Assembly (NCBI GenBank): GCA_002437305.1
Contig: DJOW01000073.1
Location: 1 to 8,445, forward strand
Source: Bacteroidales bacterium UBA6428
Lineage (GTDB): Bacteria > Bacteroidota > Bacteroidia > Bacteroidales > UBA932
Direction of reading: 5' to 3'
Length of the DNA: 8,445 nt
How positions within the stretch are numbered: position 1 is the first letter of the stretch; each line of letters begins with the position of its first letter. Below the pieces are notes generated by a model. It was not told the origin of the DNA. It saw only the letters and a list, made by a program, of their open reading frames with translations, and ran no database searches. Shown here piece after piece: positions 1 to 6,274 of this stretch. Position numbers and translations under genes: made by a program.

Positions 1-531
1 GTAGTCTTGCTTGTGGCCGCGGCCGGACTGGCATTGTCCGTGGACAAGGCAATGCCGATGATCAGGGAGATGTGTTCACGGGAGATGATGGACGAAAGTG
101 TCCTGAAATATTCATTGGCATTGGTTTACATCGGCGCGTTGGCGCTTATGACGGTGGCGTCGTTTTATATGGTGGTCCTTGACGGTCTGTTCGGATGTCC
201 GGGCGGCTGGTTGAGGGCGGCAGGTTGCGTCATCACCGGATTGATGCTTGCCGCGCCGACGCTGAGCCTCGGCATATTCGTGATAAAAAACTTCTGGTGG
301 CTCGCTCTTGCCGTTCTGGCCGTGCTCGCGGTAATCGGCGCCATTGTCGGCGGAGTCTCGGGCCGGGTCGGCGCTTCTTCTCAAGGGGGAACGTTTGTGG
401 ACAAGTTCGGCAATGAATATGTCAGCACAAGCGATCAGAACCGCATCTACCACAGCGGCGAGACTTGGAACACAACCAAGGAATATCACATAAAGGGTCA
501 GAGTGGCACTTTCTACCGCAAGATCAAGTAG
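1..531 (+). CDS. Hypothetical multi-pass membrane protein, 5' end cut by window edge
   Basis: The reading frame is open from base 1 (no stop upstream of the first possible start, a TTG at 7) to a TAG at 529-531, so the gene most likely begins outside the window. The visible part has about 176 codons. It contains a hydrophobic stretch at the very start, then a membrane helix around the motif YIGALALMTVASFYMVVL. Two more closely spaced hydrophobic segments follow, one from AAGCVITGLMLAAP into LGIFVIKNF and one over WWLALAVLAVLAVIGAIVGG. The last 50 or so residues are polar, rich in Thr, Ser, Tyr and Asn, and end in YRKIK; they look like a small soluble tail. I recognise no family. It converges on the minus-strand DUF2007 gene across a spacer with two hairpins. 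That it is a real gene is fairly secure from its membrane-protein pattern and the absence of a better frame; its function is unknown. Confidence 0.6.
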   Translation, partial: VVLLVAAAGLALSVDKAMPMIREMCSREMMDESVLKYSLALVYIGALALMTVASFYMVVLDGLFGCPGGWLRAAGCVITGLMLAAPTLSLGIFVIKNFWWLALAVLAVLAVIGAIVGGVSGRVGASSQGGTFVDKFGNEYVSTSDQNRIYHSGETWNTTKEYHIKGQSGTFYRKIK

Positions 532-555
532 GAAACCGTAAGATTACGTTTGTCT

Positions 556-582
556 GGGTGCGATAAGGCCATTTACGCACCC
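556..582. repeat. Hairpin 1 in convergent spacer
   Basis: A perfect 7-bp inverted repeat, GGGTGCG at 556-562 and CGCACCC at 576-582, encloses a 13-nt loop. It lies 24 nt after the stop of the upstream membrane-protein gene. The GGGTGC/GCACCC core is the same as in the next hairpin. It has no T-run behind it, so a role in termination is only an inference. Confidence 0.4.
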
Positions 583-602
583 GAATGGGATGAAATAACG
601 GC

Positions 603-637
603 TGTCGGGTGCAAAAAACATTGTTCTGCACCCGACA
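603..637. terminator. Probable bidirectional terminator hairpin
   Basis: A perfect 11-bp inverted repeat, TGTCGGGTGCA at 603-613 and TGCACCCGACA at 627-637, has a 13-nt A/T-rich loop. It sits between two convergent genes whose stops are at 531 (+) and 686 (-), where a shared terminator is expected. Neither side has a clear T-tract, so it is not a textbook intrinsic terminator. It could instead be a palindromic repeat or an mRNA 3'-end stabiliser. The stem is seen directly; the function is inferred from position. Confidence 0.45.
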
Positions 638-685
638 ACCTAAGGCATTTGCTGAAGGGGAGCCTTCCAGAGTATTCGGTGAGGG

Positions 686-904
686 CTAATCGGCCTTGTC
701 TTCTTGGGCCAGGAGGGCCATGGCCGCATCATAGTCGGCGGCGTTGACCTTGACCTCAACTGGATCAACATAGTTCAGTGAAACGTAGGAGGAATTCTCC
801 CCGAACACAGCGGCAGGGATGCCGTTGTCGTTGAGCATGCCCGCTGTGATGTGGGCGCTCATTGCATCGCTGAATTTCGCGACAGTCTTGAAATCTTCTG
901 CCAT
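686..904 (-). CDS. DUF2007-type small protein
   Basis: A complete 72-residue protein reading from an ATG at 904. It resembles the DUF2007 domain family (annotated as putative prokaryotic signal-transducing proteins). These are short alpha/beta domains with an N-terminal part on the pattern 'changes in ... A ... L...G I' and a later segment like V.V...DY..A..LL. Here the matching parts are AHITAGMLNDNGIPAAVFGE at about residues 18-37 and VEVKVNAADYDAAMALLAQE at about 49-68. There is no signal peptide or membrane helix, so it should be cytosolic. The molecular role of the family is not established. It lies 78 nt downstream of the membrane-protein gene that starts at 1453 on the same strand, with no TAnnTTTG match in the gap, so the two may share a transcript. 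The family call rests on pattern recognition alone. Confidence 0.75.
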   Translation of the reverse strand: MAEDFKTVAKFSDAMSAHITAGMLNDNGIPAAVFGENSSYVSLNYVDPVEVKVNAADYDAAMALLAQEDKAD

Positions 905-922
905 GGTCTTTGAATATTAAAG

Positions 923-947
923 GGTTATACTTATGCTTATGCTTCAG
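923..947. repeat. Short hexamer repeat in gene spacer
   Basis: Read on the minus strand, the spacer upstream of the DUF2007-type gene contains CATAAG, CATAAG and the variant TATAAC in tandem. It is too short to name and may be chance. It is recorded because it is the only patterned stretch in this 78-nt gap. Confidence 0.2.
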
Positions 948-982
948 TGGCATCGGAGCGCCACGTTGGCATATTCATCATT

Positions 983-1453
983 CTATTCCTCGTCCGGTAC
1001 GCGGAACTTATACTCCAGACCGCCGACAAGCCGCACCACATCCTTGGTGAGGCCCTCGACTTCGTAGCCGCCGAGTTCACGGGTCATGGTGATCCGGTCC
1101 TCGAACATTTTGAACATGGCGCTGAACTTGGATCGAAGCCGGAATGTCAGATTCTCGCCGTCCTCGCTTTCGAGGCGGTATCCGCGTGATTCCATATATT
1201 CAATTATCCCGCCGCGGATGTCTGAATACCCGCCGTTAATTATCGCGGACCTTTTGATGAACCCGAATCTTGGGTAGAAAGCCGACACGAATGCGAACAG
1301 CAACGCAATTTGCCACAAGGACTTGTAGCCGTCGCGGAACATCAGGCTGACATCGGCCTTGACGACTCCGGCGAACACAAGCACCGCCATTATGGCCACA
1401 AACAGGAATGTGAAGTAGAAAAAGTATTTTACAGCTCTGACAAAGTACTTCAT
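983..1453 (-). CDS. Conserved hypothetical two-helix membrane protein
   Basis: This encodes a 156-residue protein from the ATG at 1453 (MKYFVRAVKYFFYF...). A longer start at 1477 exists, but a TAnnTTTG promoter match at 1479-1486 on this strand would place the transcription start downstream of 1477, so 1453 is preferred. There are two hydrophobic segments: about residues 9-30 (FFYFTFLFVAIMAVLVFAG) and about 46-62 (LWQIALLFAFVSAFYP). A basic, soluble C-terminal domain of about 90 residues follows and includes the motif IIEYMESRGYRLESEDGENL. The N-terminus is basic, so both ends are probably cytosolic. The soluble part looks like a compact alpha/beta domain, but I do not recognise a named family. 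It is probably transcribed ahead of the DUF2007-type gene. Confidence 0.7.
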   Translation of the reverse strand: MKYFVRAVKYFFYFTFLFVAIMAVLVFAGVVKADVSLMFRDGYKSLWQIALLFAFVSAFYPRFGFIKRSAIINGGYSDIRGGIIEYMESRGYRLESEDGENLTFRLRSKFSAMFKMFEDRITMTRELGGYEVEGLTKDVVRLVGGLEYKFRVPDEE

Positions 1454-1478
1454 TGTAGTCCGATTTTTGCTAACCAAA

Positions 1479-1486
1479 CAAAAATA
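1479..1486 (-). promoter_or_regulatory. Bacteroidota -7 box for the 1453 gene
   Basis: The minus strand reads TATTTTTG here, an exact match to the Bacteroidota sigma-ABfr -7 consensus TAnnTTTG. The ATG at 1453 is 25 nt downstream of the box, leaving a short leader. No clear TTTG -33 element is seen at the usual spacing. Confidence 0.5.
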
Positions 1487-1500
1487 CGAAATAGTTTTGT

Positions 1501-1508
1501 TATTTTTG
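1501..1508 (+). promoter_or_regulatory. Bacteroidota -7 box for the coiled-coil gene/hemW unit
   Basis: The plus strand reads TATTTTTG, an exact match to TAnnTTTG, ending 27 nt before the ATG at 1536. A TTTTTG at 1464-1469 is too far upstream (31-nt gap) to be a standard -33 element. This box lies 14 nt from the oppositely oriented box at 1479-1486, so the two promoters would compete or be co-regulated. Confidence 0.5.
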
Positions 1509-1535
1509 TGTCCTTAATCATTAAATCGAAAGTCT

Positions 1536-2450
1536 ATGGCAGAAATAGATCCTATTCAGGAGCGCCGCGAGCGCGAGGAGCAGGAAAGAAAGAATGAAAG
1601 CCTCAAGAAAACAATGTGGGGCTTGGCGGCCGTTGCGGTTCTGCTCGCCGCTGGCCTTGCCTACATTTGGTTCTCAAAGTCCAGCCTTGTAAAGGACCTT
1701 AACGCTGAGAAGGACGACCTTACGCAGCAGATGATCGCTTTGAAGGGCGACTATGACAGCCTGTCATCCGACTACGCTTCCATCAACAGCCAGTTGGATT
1801 CCTCCAAGGAAGAGGTGAACCAGTTGATAGAGAGAATCCAGAAGACCGAGGCCACGAACCGCCGCAAAATGCGCCAGTACGAGAGGGAACTCGGAACATT
1901 GCGCAGCATCATGAAGAACTACATTGTGCAGATAGACTCTCTCAACACCTTGAATCACAAGCTGACCGCTGATGCCGCGGCGGCTCGCCGAGAGGCCGCT
2001 GAAGTGCGTGCCGAGAGCGCTGACCTGAAAAGCCAGGTCGAGAACCTTTCCGGTCAGGTGGCGGCCGGGTCGATCATAAAATCAAGAGGCTTGAGCATTG
2101 CCGCCTACAATGGTTCCGACAAGGTCACTGACAGGAGCAGCAGAGTGGTAAGACTTCTGGCGTCGCTCAGCCTGGTCGAGAATGATCTGGCGCCAAGAGG
2201 TCCGGTCAGAGTCTATCTTAGGGTAAAGGATCCAGACGGGATCCTCCTCACCAACAGCACTCAGACCTCATTCACTTTCAATGGCCAGACGATGGTTGCA
2301 TCGGCTTCACGTCAGGTTGATTATGAGGGCAAGGAGGTTGACCTGAGCATCTACCTCAATGACATTCCTTCCTATCAGCCTGGAATCTACACTGTGGAGG
2401 CCTACACTTCCCAAGCGTTCCTAGGCAAGACCGAACTGTTGCTCAGGTAG
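1536..2450 (+). CDS. Membrane-anchored coiled-coil protein, conserved hypothetical
   Basis: This encodes a 304-residue protein from the ATG at 1536. Residues 1-25 are highly charged (Glu/Arg-rich). One membrane helix spans about residues 27-46 (MWGLAAVAVLLAAGLAYIWF), and a long predicted coiled coil covers about 50-180, with heptad-like patterns such as LSSDYASINSQLDSSKEEV. The C-terminal domain of about 120 residues (from roughly 184) is rich in beta-strand patterns, including VRVYLRVKDPDGILL and PGIYTVEAYTSQAFLGKTEL, and resembles a small Ig-like or beta-sandwich fold. The charge pattern suggests a short cytosolic N-terminus, with coiled coil and beta domain in the periplasm. Proteins of this architecture are common conserved hypotheticals in Bacteroidales; I know of no established function. 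Automatic annotation may confuse the coiled coil with SMC-like proteins, but no ATPase motif is present. hemW begins 4 nt after the stop, so the two are probably translationally coupled. Confidence 0.75.
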   Translation: MAEIDPIQERREREEQERKNESLKKTMWGLAAVAVLLAAGLAYIWFSKSSLVKDLNAEKDDLTQQMIALKGDYDSLSSDYASINSQLDSSKEEVNQLIERIQKTEATNRRKMRQYERELGTLRSIMKNYIVQIDSLNTLNHKLTADAAAARREAAEVRAESADLKSQVENLSGQVAAGSIIKSRGLSIAAYNGSDKVTDRSSRVVRLLASLSLVENDLAPRGPVRVYLRVKDPDGILLTNSTQTSFTFNGQTMVASASRQVDYEGKEVDLSIYLNDIPSYQPGIYTVEAYTSQAFLGKTELLLR

Positions 2451-2454
2451 TCCC

Positions 2455-3690
2455 GTGGTCTACCTTCATGTTCCATTCTGCGGCAGTTTCTGCACCTACT
2501 GCGACTTCTATTCGGAAATATGCCGGAGCGCCCGCACATTCAATGAATATGCCGACGCCGTCGTCGCGGAGATCCGTGACAGGCAGGAGGAACTGAAAAT
2601 GAACATGTCCGCTCAAAATGCGGTCAACACCTTATACATAGGAGGAGGCACCCCGTCGGTGCTTCCTCTTGATGTTTTAGCCCGGATCGTAATGGCTTTG
2701 ACTTCGTCCGGTGCGGTCCAACGGTTGGTGAGCTTGGTCGAGCCACAGGCTCGGCGACCGGACAGACGGGTCGCTGAGCCTGTCGAAGCGTCCTCTCCTT
2801 TCGATGAATTCACAGTCGAAGTGAACCCCGAGGACATTGTGGAAAAGGGACATGAATATGTCCGTGGACTCATTGACCTTGGCGTGAACAGGATCAGTAT
2901 GGGTGTCCAGTCCTTCGATGATGAAATCCTTCACTGGATGAACCGCCGCCACGATGCGGCACGAGCCGTTGAGGCTTTCCGGATTCTTCGCGAGTGTGGA
3001 GTCCGGAACATAAGCATTGACCTGATTTTCGGTCTGTCCCAGTTGACGGACGAAATCTGGAAAAACACGATAGACAAGGCTTTAGGCCTTGCTCCTGAGC
3101 ACATTTCGGCCTACCAGTTGTCGATAGAGGAGGGGAGTGCCCTTGCCAGGATGGTCGCAGACGGCCGTTACGTTGAGGCTGCCGATGAACAATGCCGTCG
3201 TCAGTACGACATCCTATGCCTGGCTCTTAAGCGGGCCGGCTGTCATCATTATGAAATCTCCAATTTCGCAAGGCCTGGATTCGAGGCCGTTCACAACAGC
3301 GCCTACTGGCGCAGAGTCCCGTACGTAGGTCTCGGCCCTGGAGCCCATTCTTTGATCGGGAATGTCCGTTTCTGGAACAGCCAGGAGCTTCCGCACAGCA
3401 ACCTTGACAAGAATCCTGACGTGTGTCCGCCCGGTCCTCAGGACGGAAATCAGGCGGCATATTCAAGAAGTTCCGAGACCCTCTCGCCGGAAGACATCAG
3501 GGTCGAGAGGATCATGCTCTCCCTCCGCACCGACAAAGGCTTGGAAGCCACGGAATTATATTCATTGGCAGACCGCTCCGTCATTGACGCCCTTTTGAGC
3601 GAAGGGGCTCTGGAAGTCCGCGGCGCCCGAATCCGCATCCCCGAAGACCACCTCTTCACCTCCGACGAGATCATCCGCGAGCTGATCTGA
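2455..3690 (+). CDS. hemW: HemW-type radical SAM protein (heme chaperone family) with internal repeat insertion
   Basis: This encodes a 411-residue radical SAM protein. The GTG start at 2455 puts the typical HemW opening (YLHVPFC) at residue 3. The cysteine motif C9-x3-C13-x2-C16 binds the 4Fe-4S cluster that cleaves S-adenosylmethionine. Other family signatures are GGGTPS (63-68), EVNPED (122-127), RISMGVQSF (146-154), YEISNFA (266-272), HNSAYWR followed by YVGLGPGAHS (280-299), and a HemW C-terminal domain at about 340-411. HemW proteins resemble the oxygen-independent coproporphyrinogen III oxidase HemN, but characterised members bind heme and act as heme chaperones; many genomes label them as HemN. 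The first cysteine motif is followed by D17 rather than a fourth Cys, as usual for HemW. Residues about 89-113 are encoded by a palindromic repeat and have no counterpart in typical HemW, which runs near 380 residues. The frame is kept and all core motifs flank the insert, so the enzyme may still work. The gene converges on the serine hydrolase; I see no strong terminator hairpin in the 60-nt gap. Confidence 0.93.
   Translation: MVYLHVPFCGSFCTYCDFYSEICRSARTFNEYADAVVAEIRDRQEELKMNMSAQNAVNTLYIGGGTPSVLPLDVLARIVMALTSSGAVQRLVSLVEPQARRPDRRVAEPVEASSPFDEFTVEVNPEDIVEKGHEYVRGLIDLGVNRISMGVQSFDDEILHWMNRRHDAARAVEAFRILRECGVRNISIDLIFGLSQLTDEIWKNTIDKALGLAPEHISAYQLSIEEGSALARMVADGRYVEAADEQCRRQYDILCLALKRAGCHHYEISNFARPGFEAVHNSAYWRRVPYVGLGPGAHSLIGNVRFWNSQELPHSNLDKNPDVCPPGPQDGNQAAYSRSSETLSPEDIRVERIMLSLRTDKGLEATELYSLADRSVIDALLSEGALEVRGARIRIPEDHLFTSDEIIRELI
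2721..2791. repeat. Palindromic interspersed repeat inserted in frame in hemW
   Basis: The arm 2745-2759 (ACAGGCTCGGCGACC) pairs with 2769-2783 (GGTCGCTGAGCCTGT) over 15 bp with one G-T pair and a 9-nt loop. The outer part, GGTTGGTGAGCTTGG at 2723-2737 and GCCTGTCGAAGCG at 2778-2790, matches the GGT(T/C)G(G/C)TGAGC(C/T)TGTCGAA core of a palindromic repeat that I recognise as scattered in many bacterial genomes. When translated it yields peptides such as AEPVEAS, as here (residues 107-113). It interrupts the hemW frame between ALTSSG and SPFDEFTVEVNPED, segments that are close together in typical HemW. There is no second copy in this window. The structure is seen directly; membership of a dispersed repeat family is from recognition. 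Confidence 0.75.
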
Positions 3691-3750
3691 CCCATGTGGC
3701 AGGACGAAAGCCGTGCCGTTCAACTGTCTGAATGCTCAATCAGGTCGTGC

Positions 3751-5013
3751 TCAGCCGCATTTTATGATCGAGCCGGCCACGATGTTGGCCACAAGGGCAC
3801 GCAAGCGTCCCACACCGCCCTTGTCCTCCGGGTGAACCCTATGTGCCAGCAGCACGATGGCGGTCTTGCTTTCCATGTCGATCACGACTGAGGTACCTGT
3901 GTAGCCGGTGTGCATGATTGTGGTCTCCGGATTGAAAAGATCTCCTCGCGGTCCGCTGTGGGAACTCTTCTTGTCCCAGCCGAGTGCTCGTCCTACGGAA
4001 GGATCATTTTGTGGCGGGATTGTTGCCATCAGCTTGACTGTCATCGGACTAAGGATTCTGGTAGATTCAAGCGTGCGACCGTTTTTGCCTTTAAGCGCGC
4101 CTCCGTTCATGATCGCGGCGCAGATCACGGACAGATCTGCGGCGTTGGAGAACACACCTGCATTGCCGGAATTGCCGCCCATTATCATGCGAGCCATCGG
4201 GTCGTGAACCTGTGCGACCAACGGCTTCCCGTCAGATTGCACCTCAGTCGGAGCGCAGAGCCTGGCCAATTCGGAAGCGTTGCTGACAGCAGGGGTGTAG
4301 ATCAACGGGAAATAGCAGGTGTGCTTTAGTCCGAGGACATCGAAGACATGTTCTTGGGCATATTCATAAAGCTTTTCTCCGGTCACTCTTTCCAGGATTC
4401 GTTGCAGGGTGACGAAATTCAGGCAGCTGTACATGAAATCTGTGCCGGGGCGGAAGTTCCTCTTGACTTGGGTGGCGATGTACTGCTCCATCTTCTCAGG
4501 ATTGTTTCCGCCATATTCCTTGACAAACGTCTCTGCGTTGATGTAAGGGGTCAGTCCGGAGGTGTGTGACAGAAGATCTCTGACGGTGATGTCAACGGTC
4601 TCGCCGCTTTCCGGATCCGTCCATGGCTTGAAGCCGGGAATATACCTGTCAACGTTGTCGGTGAGACGCACGTACCCGTTCTCTATCAATTGCATGAAGG
4701 CGAGAGTCGTGCCCACGCATTTGCTGACGGAGGCAAGGTCGAACATCGTTTCCGTTGTCATCGACTCCACTGTGGGCACCACTGATTTGTTTCCGTAGGC
4801 TTTCAGGTAGACTATGCGGTTGTCCCTTACCACAGAGAGGACGGCCCCGGGAATCTCCTTGGCCGAGATAGCATCTTCGATGACCCTGTCCACCTGAGCG
4901 AGTTTTCTTGGCTCCATGCCGTTCCGTTCCGGGGAATCAATTCTGAGTGCACCCTGCGCAAAGGTCGTAGCCGCCAAAGAAGCTGCCACGACGAATGTGG
5001 TCATCCTTTTCAT
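3751..5013 (-). CDS. Exported serine hydrolase, beta-lactamase/PBP4-like family
   Basis: This encodes a 420-residue protein from the ATG at 5013. It has a signal peptide: basic MKR, hydrophobic core to about residue 18, and likely cleavage after TFA (residue 19), so it acts in the periplasm or beyond. No lipobox cysteine is seen. The class C-like catalytic motifs are S95-V-S-K98 (nucleophile Ser and general-base Lys, in FDLASVSK), Y195-S-C within MYSCLNF at the position of the usual YxN, and H368-T-G370 in HTGYTGTS at the position of the KTG box. The local sequences LLSHTSGL (147-154) and GNAGVFSNAADL (283-293) are typical of the family. Members include DD-peptidases, esterases and muropeptide- or D-amino-acid-acting hydrolases; true beta-lactamase activity is not implied. 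The Cys at the third position of YSC, in place of Asn, argues against a classical beta-lactamase. It lies 34 nt downstream of the EEP gene, probably in the same operon. Confidence 0.9.
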   Translation of the reverse strand: MKRMTTFVVAASLAATTFAQGALRIDSPERNGMEPRKLAQVDRVIEDAISAKEIPGAVLSVVRDNRIVYLKAYGNKSVVPTVESMTTETMFDLASVSKCVGTTLAFMQLIENGYVRLTDNVDRYIPGFKPWTDPESGETVDITVRDLLSHTSGLTPYINAETFVKEYGGNNPEKMEQYIATQVKRNFRPGTDFMYSCLNFVTLQRILERVTGEKLYEYAQEHVFDVLGLKHTCYFPLIYTPAVSNASELARLCAPTEVQSDGKPLVAQVHDPMARMIMGGNSGNAGVFSNAADLSVICAAIMNGGALKGKNGRTLESTRILSPMTVKLMATIPPQNDPSVGRALGWDKKSSHSGPRGDLFNPETTIMHTGYTGTSVVIDMESKTAIVLLAHRVHPEDKGGVGRLRALVANIVAGSIIKCG

Positions 5014-5047
5014 AAGAATATGCTCGTGTTTGTCATCTACATCAGAC

Positions 5048-5893
5048 TTAGAAAATCAACGTCGCCTTGATCGGGTAGTGGTCGGAGACGAACGCTCTTT
5101 CCATGTACGGCTTTGTGATGGTCTCATATTCAGTGCAGCTGCTGAATCCCTTGAACCAGATGTAGTCGATGATCTCGTCATCCGGAGCCTTGCCCCAGCC
5201 GTTGAAGGTGTTGTGGTGATCGGTTTTGACGGCAACTTCGCGGGCGTTCTGCATGATGTTCTTCAAGTCATCGAACTCAGGACGGTCTATCCTCATGTTG
5301 AAGTCGCCGGTAAGGATCATCGGATAGTTCTCCGGGTTGATCTTGGAGATTCTGTCCACAATCAGTTTGAGACCATTCTTGCGGGCTTCCCAACCGACAT
5401 GATCAAGGTGGGTGTTGACATAGTAGAATTTCTTTCCGCTGGCCTTGTCTTTCATGAGCGCCCATGTCGCCGAGCGGAAACACGCGGCGTCCCATCCCTT
5501 GGATGGCTTTTCGGGAGTCTCTGAGAGCCAGAATGTTCCCCATTTGATCAGTTTGATGGTCTTTTTGTTGTAAAAAATAGACATGTGCTCGCCTTCGTGT
5601 TTCCCGTCTTCGCGTCCGACTCCGATCCCTTCATAGCCAGGACAGTATTCCTCAAGGTATTTGACTTGAAAATCAAGTGCTTCCTGAACCCCGAATATGT
5701 CAGGCTTCTGATCCATGATCATCATGGCTGACGCAGGGTAACGGTATTCCCATGAATTTGTTCCGTCTTTGGCGGTCCCGACGCGGATGTTGTAGGAGAT
5801 CACGCTGATGTCGGCGACCTTGTGTTTCTTGGCTGACACGTTGAACTGCAGTGACATCATGACCGCCATAAGAATCAAAAAAGTTTTTTTCAT
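5048..5893 (-). CDS. Exported endonuclease/exonuclease/phosphatase (EEP) family hydrolase
   Basis: This encodes a 281-residue protein from the ATG at 5893. The signal peptide runs MKKTFLILMAVMMSLQFNVSA with likely cleavage after A21. The mature part is a single complete EEP (DNase I-like) domain. It carries the expected metal-binding and catalytic residues: N35 in SYNIR, E71 in GVQEA, H162 in VNTHLDH, D197 and N199 in LTGDFN, D243 in IDYIW, and the C-terminal D271-H272 in SDHYPI. The fold hydrolyses phosphodiesters or phosphomonoesters with Mg2+. Family members cleave nucleic acids, sphingomyelin or inositol phosphates, and the sequence does not say which applies. Small secreted stand-alone EEP proteins are common in Bacteroidales, often in carbohydrate or host-glycan regions, but no SusC/SusD pair is visible here. 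It is the first gene of a probable two-gene unit with the serine hydrolase, read from the promoter at 5939-5946. Confidence 0.92.
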   Translation of the reverse strand: MKKTFLILMAVMMSLQFNVSAKKHKVADISVISYNIRVGTAKDGTNSWEYRYPASAMMIMDQKPDIFGVQEALDFQVKYLEEYCPGYEGIGVGREDGKHEGEHMSIFYNKKTIKLIKWGTFWLSETPEKPSKGWDAACFRSATWALMKDKASGKKFYYVNTHLDHVGWEARKNGLKLIVDRISKINPENYPMILTGDFNMRIDRPEFDDLKNIMQNAREVAVKTDHHNTFNGWGKAPDDEIIDYIWFKGFSSCTEYETITKPYMERAFVSDHYPIKATLIF

Positions 5894-5938
5894 GATAATA
5901 TCTCTTTAGCTATTAATTCATAAATAATTTGTGGACTG

Positions 5939-5946
5939 CAAATTTA
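5939..5946 (-). promoter_or_regulatory. Bacteroidota -7 box for the EEP/serine hydrolase unit
   Basis: The minus strand reads TAAATTTG, an exact match to TAnnTTTG, 45 nt upstream of the ATG at 5893 in a strongly AT-rich stretch. No TTTG is present at the standard -33 spacing, so strength is uncertain. Confidence 0.5.
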
Positions 5947-5957
5947 ACAAATTGTGC

Positions 5958-5965
5958 TAATTTTG
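5958..5965 (+). promoter_or_regulatory. Possible divergent Bacteroidota -7 box
   Basis: The plus strand reads TAATTTTG, matching TAnnTTTG, with TTTG at 5928-5931 as a possible -33 element. The 26-nt spacer is longer than the usual 19-21. If used, it would drive the nuclease gene with a leader of about 300 nt, or a short non-coding transcript. Confidence 0.35.
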
Positions 5966-6214
5966 CCTTACCATCGTTTGAAAATAATCACCGACACTCT
6001 TACTGCGTATCCTAGGGAGCGATTAGACTTCCTGCATGTGATTCTACAGTATTGTCGAGTGAGAGTGGGAATGATGGCTTTGTCGAGAGTGAAGGCAGGG
6101 TGTTGTGGCTCAATCGGTGGTTTCTTTGGGGGTAAGACGTGAAAAATTTCTGTTTTTTTATGAATCCTAGATGTTTCTTTATCGTTTTTTACGTTGATAA
6201 TTGCGATATTGCGG
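5966..6214. other. Unassigned region upstream of the nuclease gene
   Basis: This stretch of about 250 nt has no convincing gene. Short open frames exist on both strands, but they have no start context or family resemblance, and the minus-strand frame runs into the nuclease gene. The stretch contains TTGTCGAG twice (6052-6059 and 6080-6087), each followed by a purine-rich segment. An AT-rich segment at about 6137-6195 directly precedes the nuclease gene. It may be a long leader, remnant DNA or the flank of a mobile insertion; nothing in the sequence decides between these. Confidence 0.3.
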
Positions 6215-6274
6215 ATGGATCCCGGCACGTGTCCGGAGCTTTGCAACCAATCAAGGATTAAAGCTACTTCAACT

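Noticed and set aside
112..489. Minus-strand open frame opposite the first membrane protein
   Set aside because: It is Arg/His-rich with no hydrophobic or domain pattern, whereas the plus-strand frame has ordered membrane helices.
550..747. 65-codon plus-strand open frame across the hairpins
   Set aside because: It spans the inverted repeats and overlaps the 3' end of the DUF2007-type gene. The start is TTG with no supporting context.
3691..3750. Terminator hairpin between hemW and the serine hydrolase
   Set aside because: The best stem found (GGCA at 3698-3701 with TGCC at 3714-3717) is only 4 bp with mismatches inside and has no T-run.
3751..5013. Antibiotic-resistance beta-lactamase
   Set aside because: The SxxK motif is present, but the YxN position reads YSC and the KTG position HTG. 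The protein fits the broad serine hydrolase/DD-peptidase-like family, and resistance cannot be inferred.
4916..5524. 202-codon plus-strand open frame
   Set aside because: It is antisense to the EEP gene, which has every family motif in its own frame, and it also overlaps the signal-peptide end of the serine hydrolase. The translation resembles no protein family.
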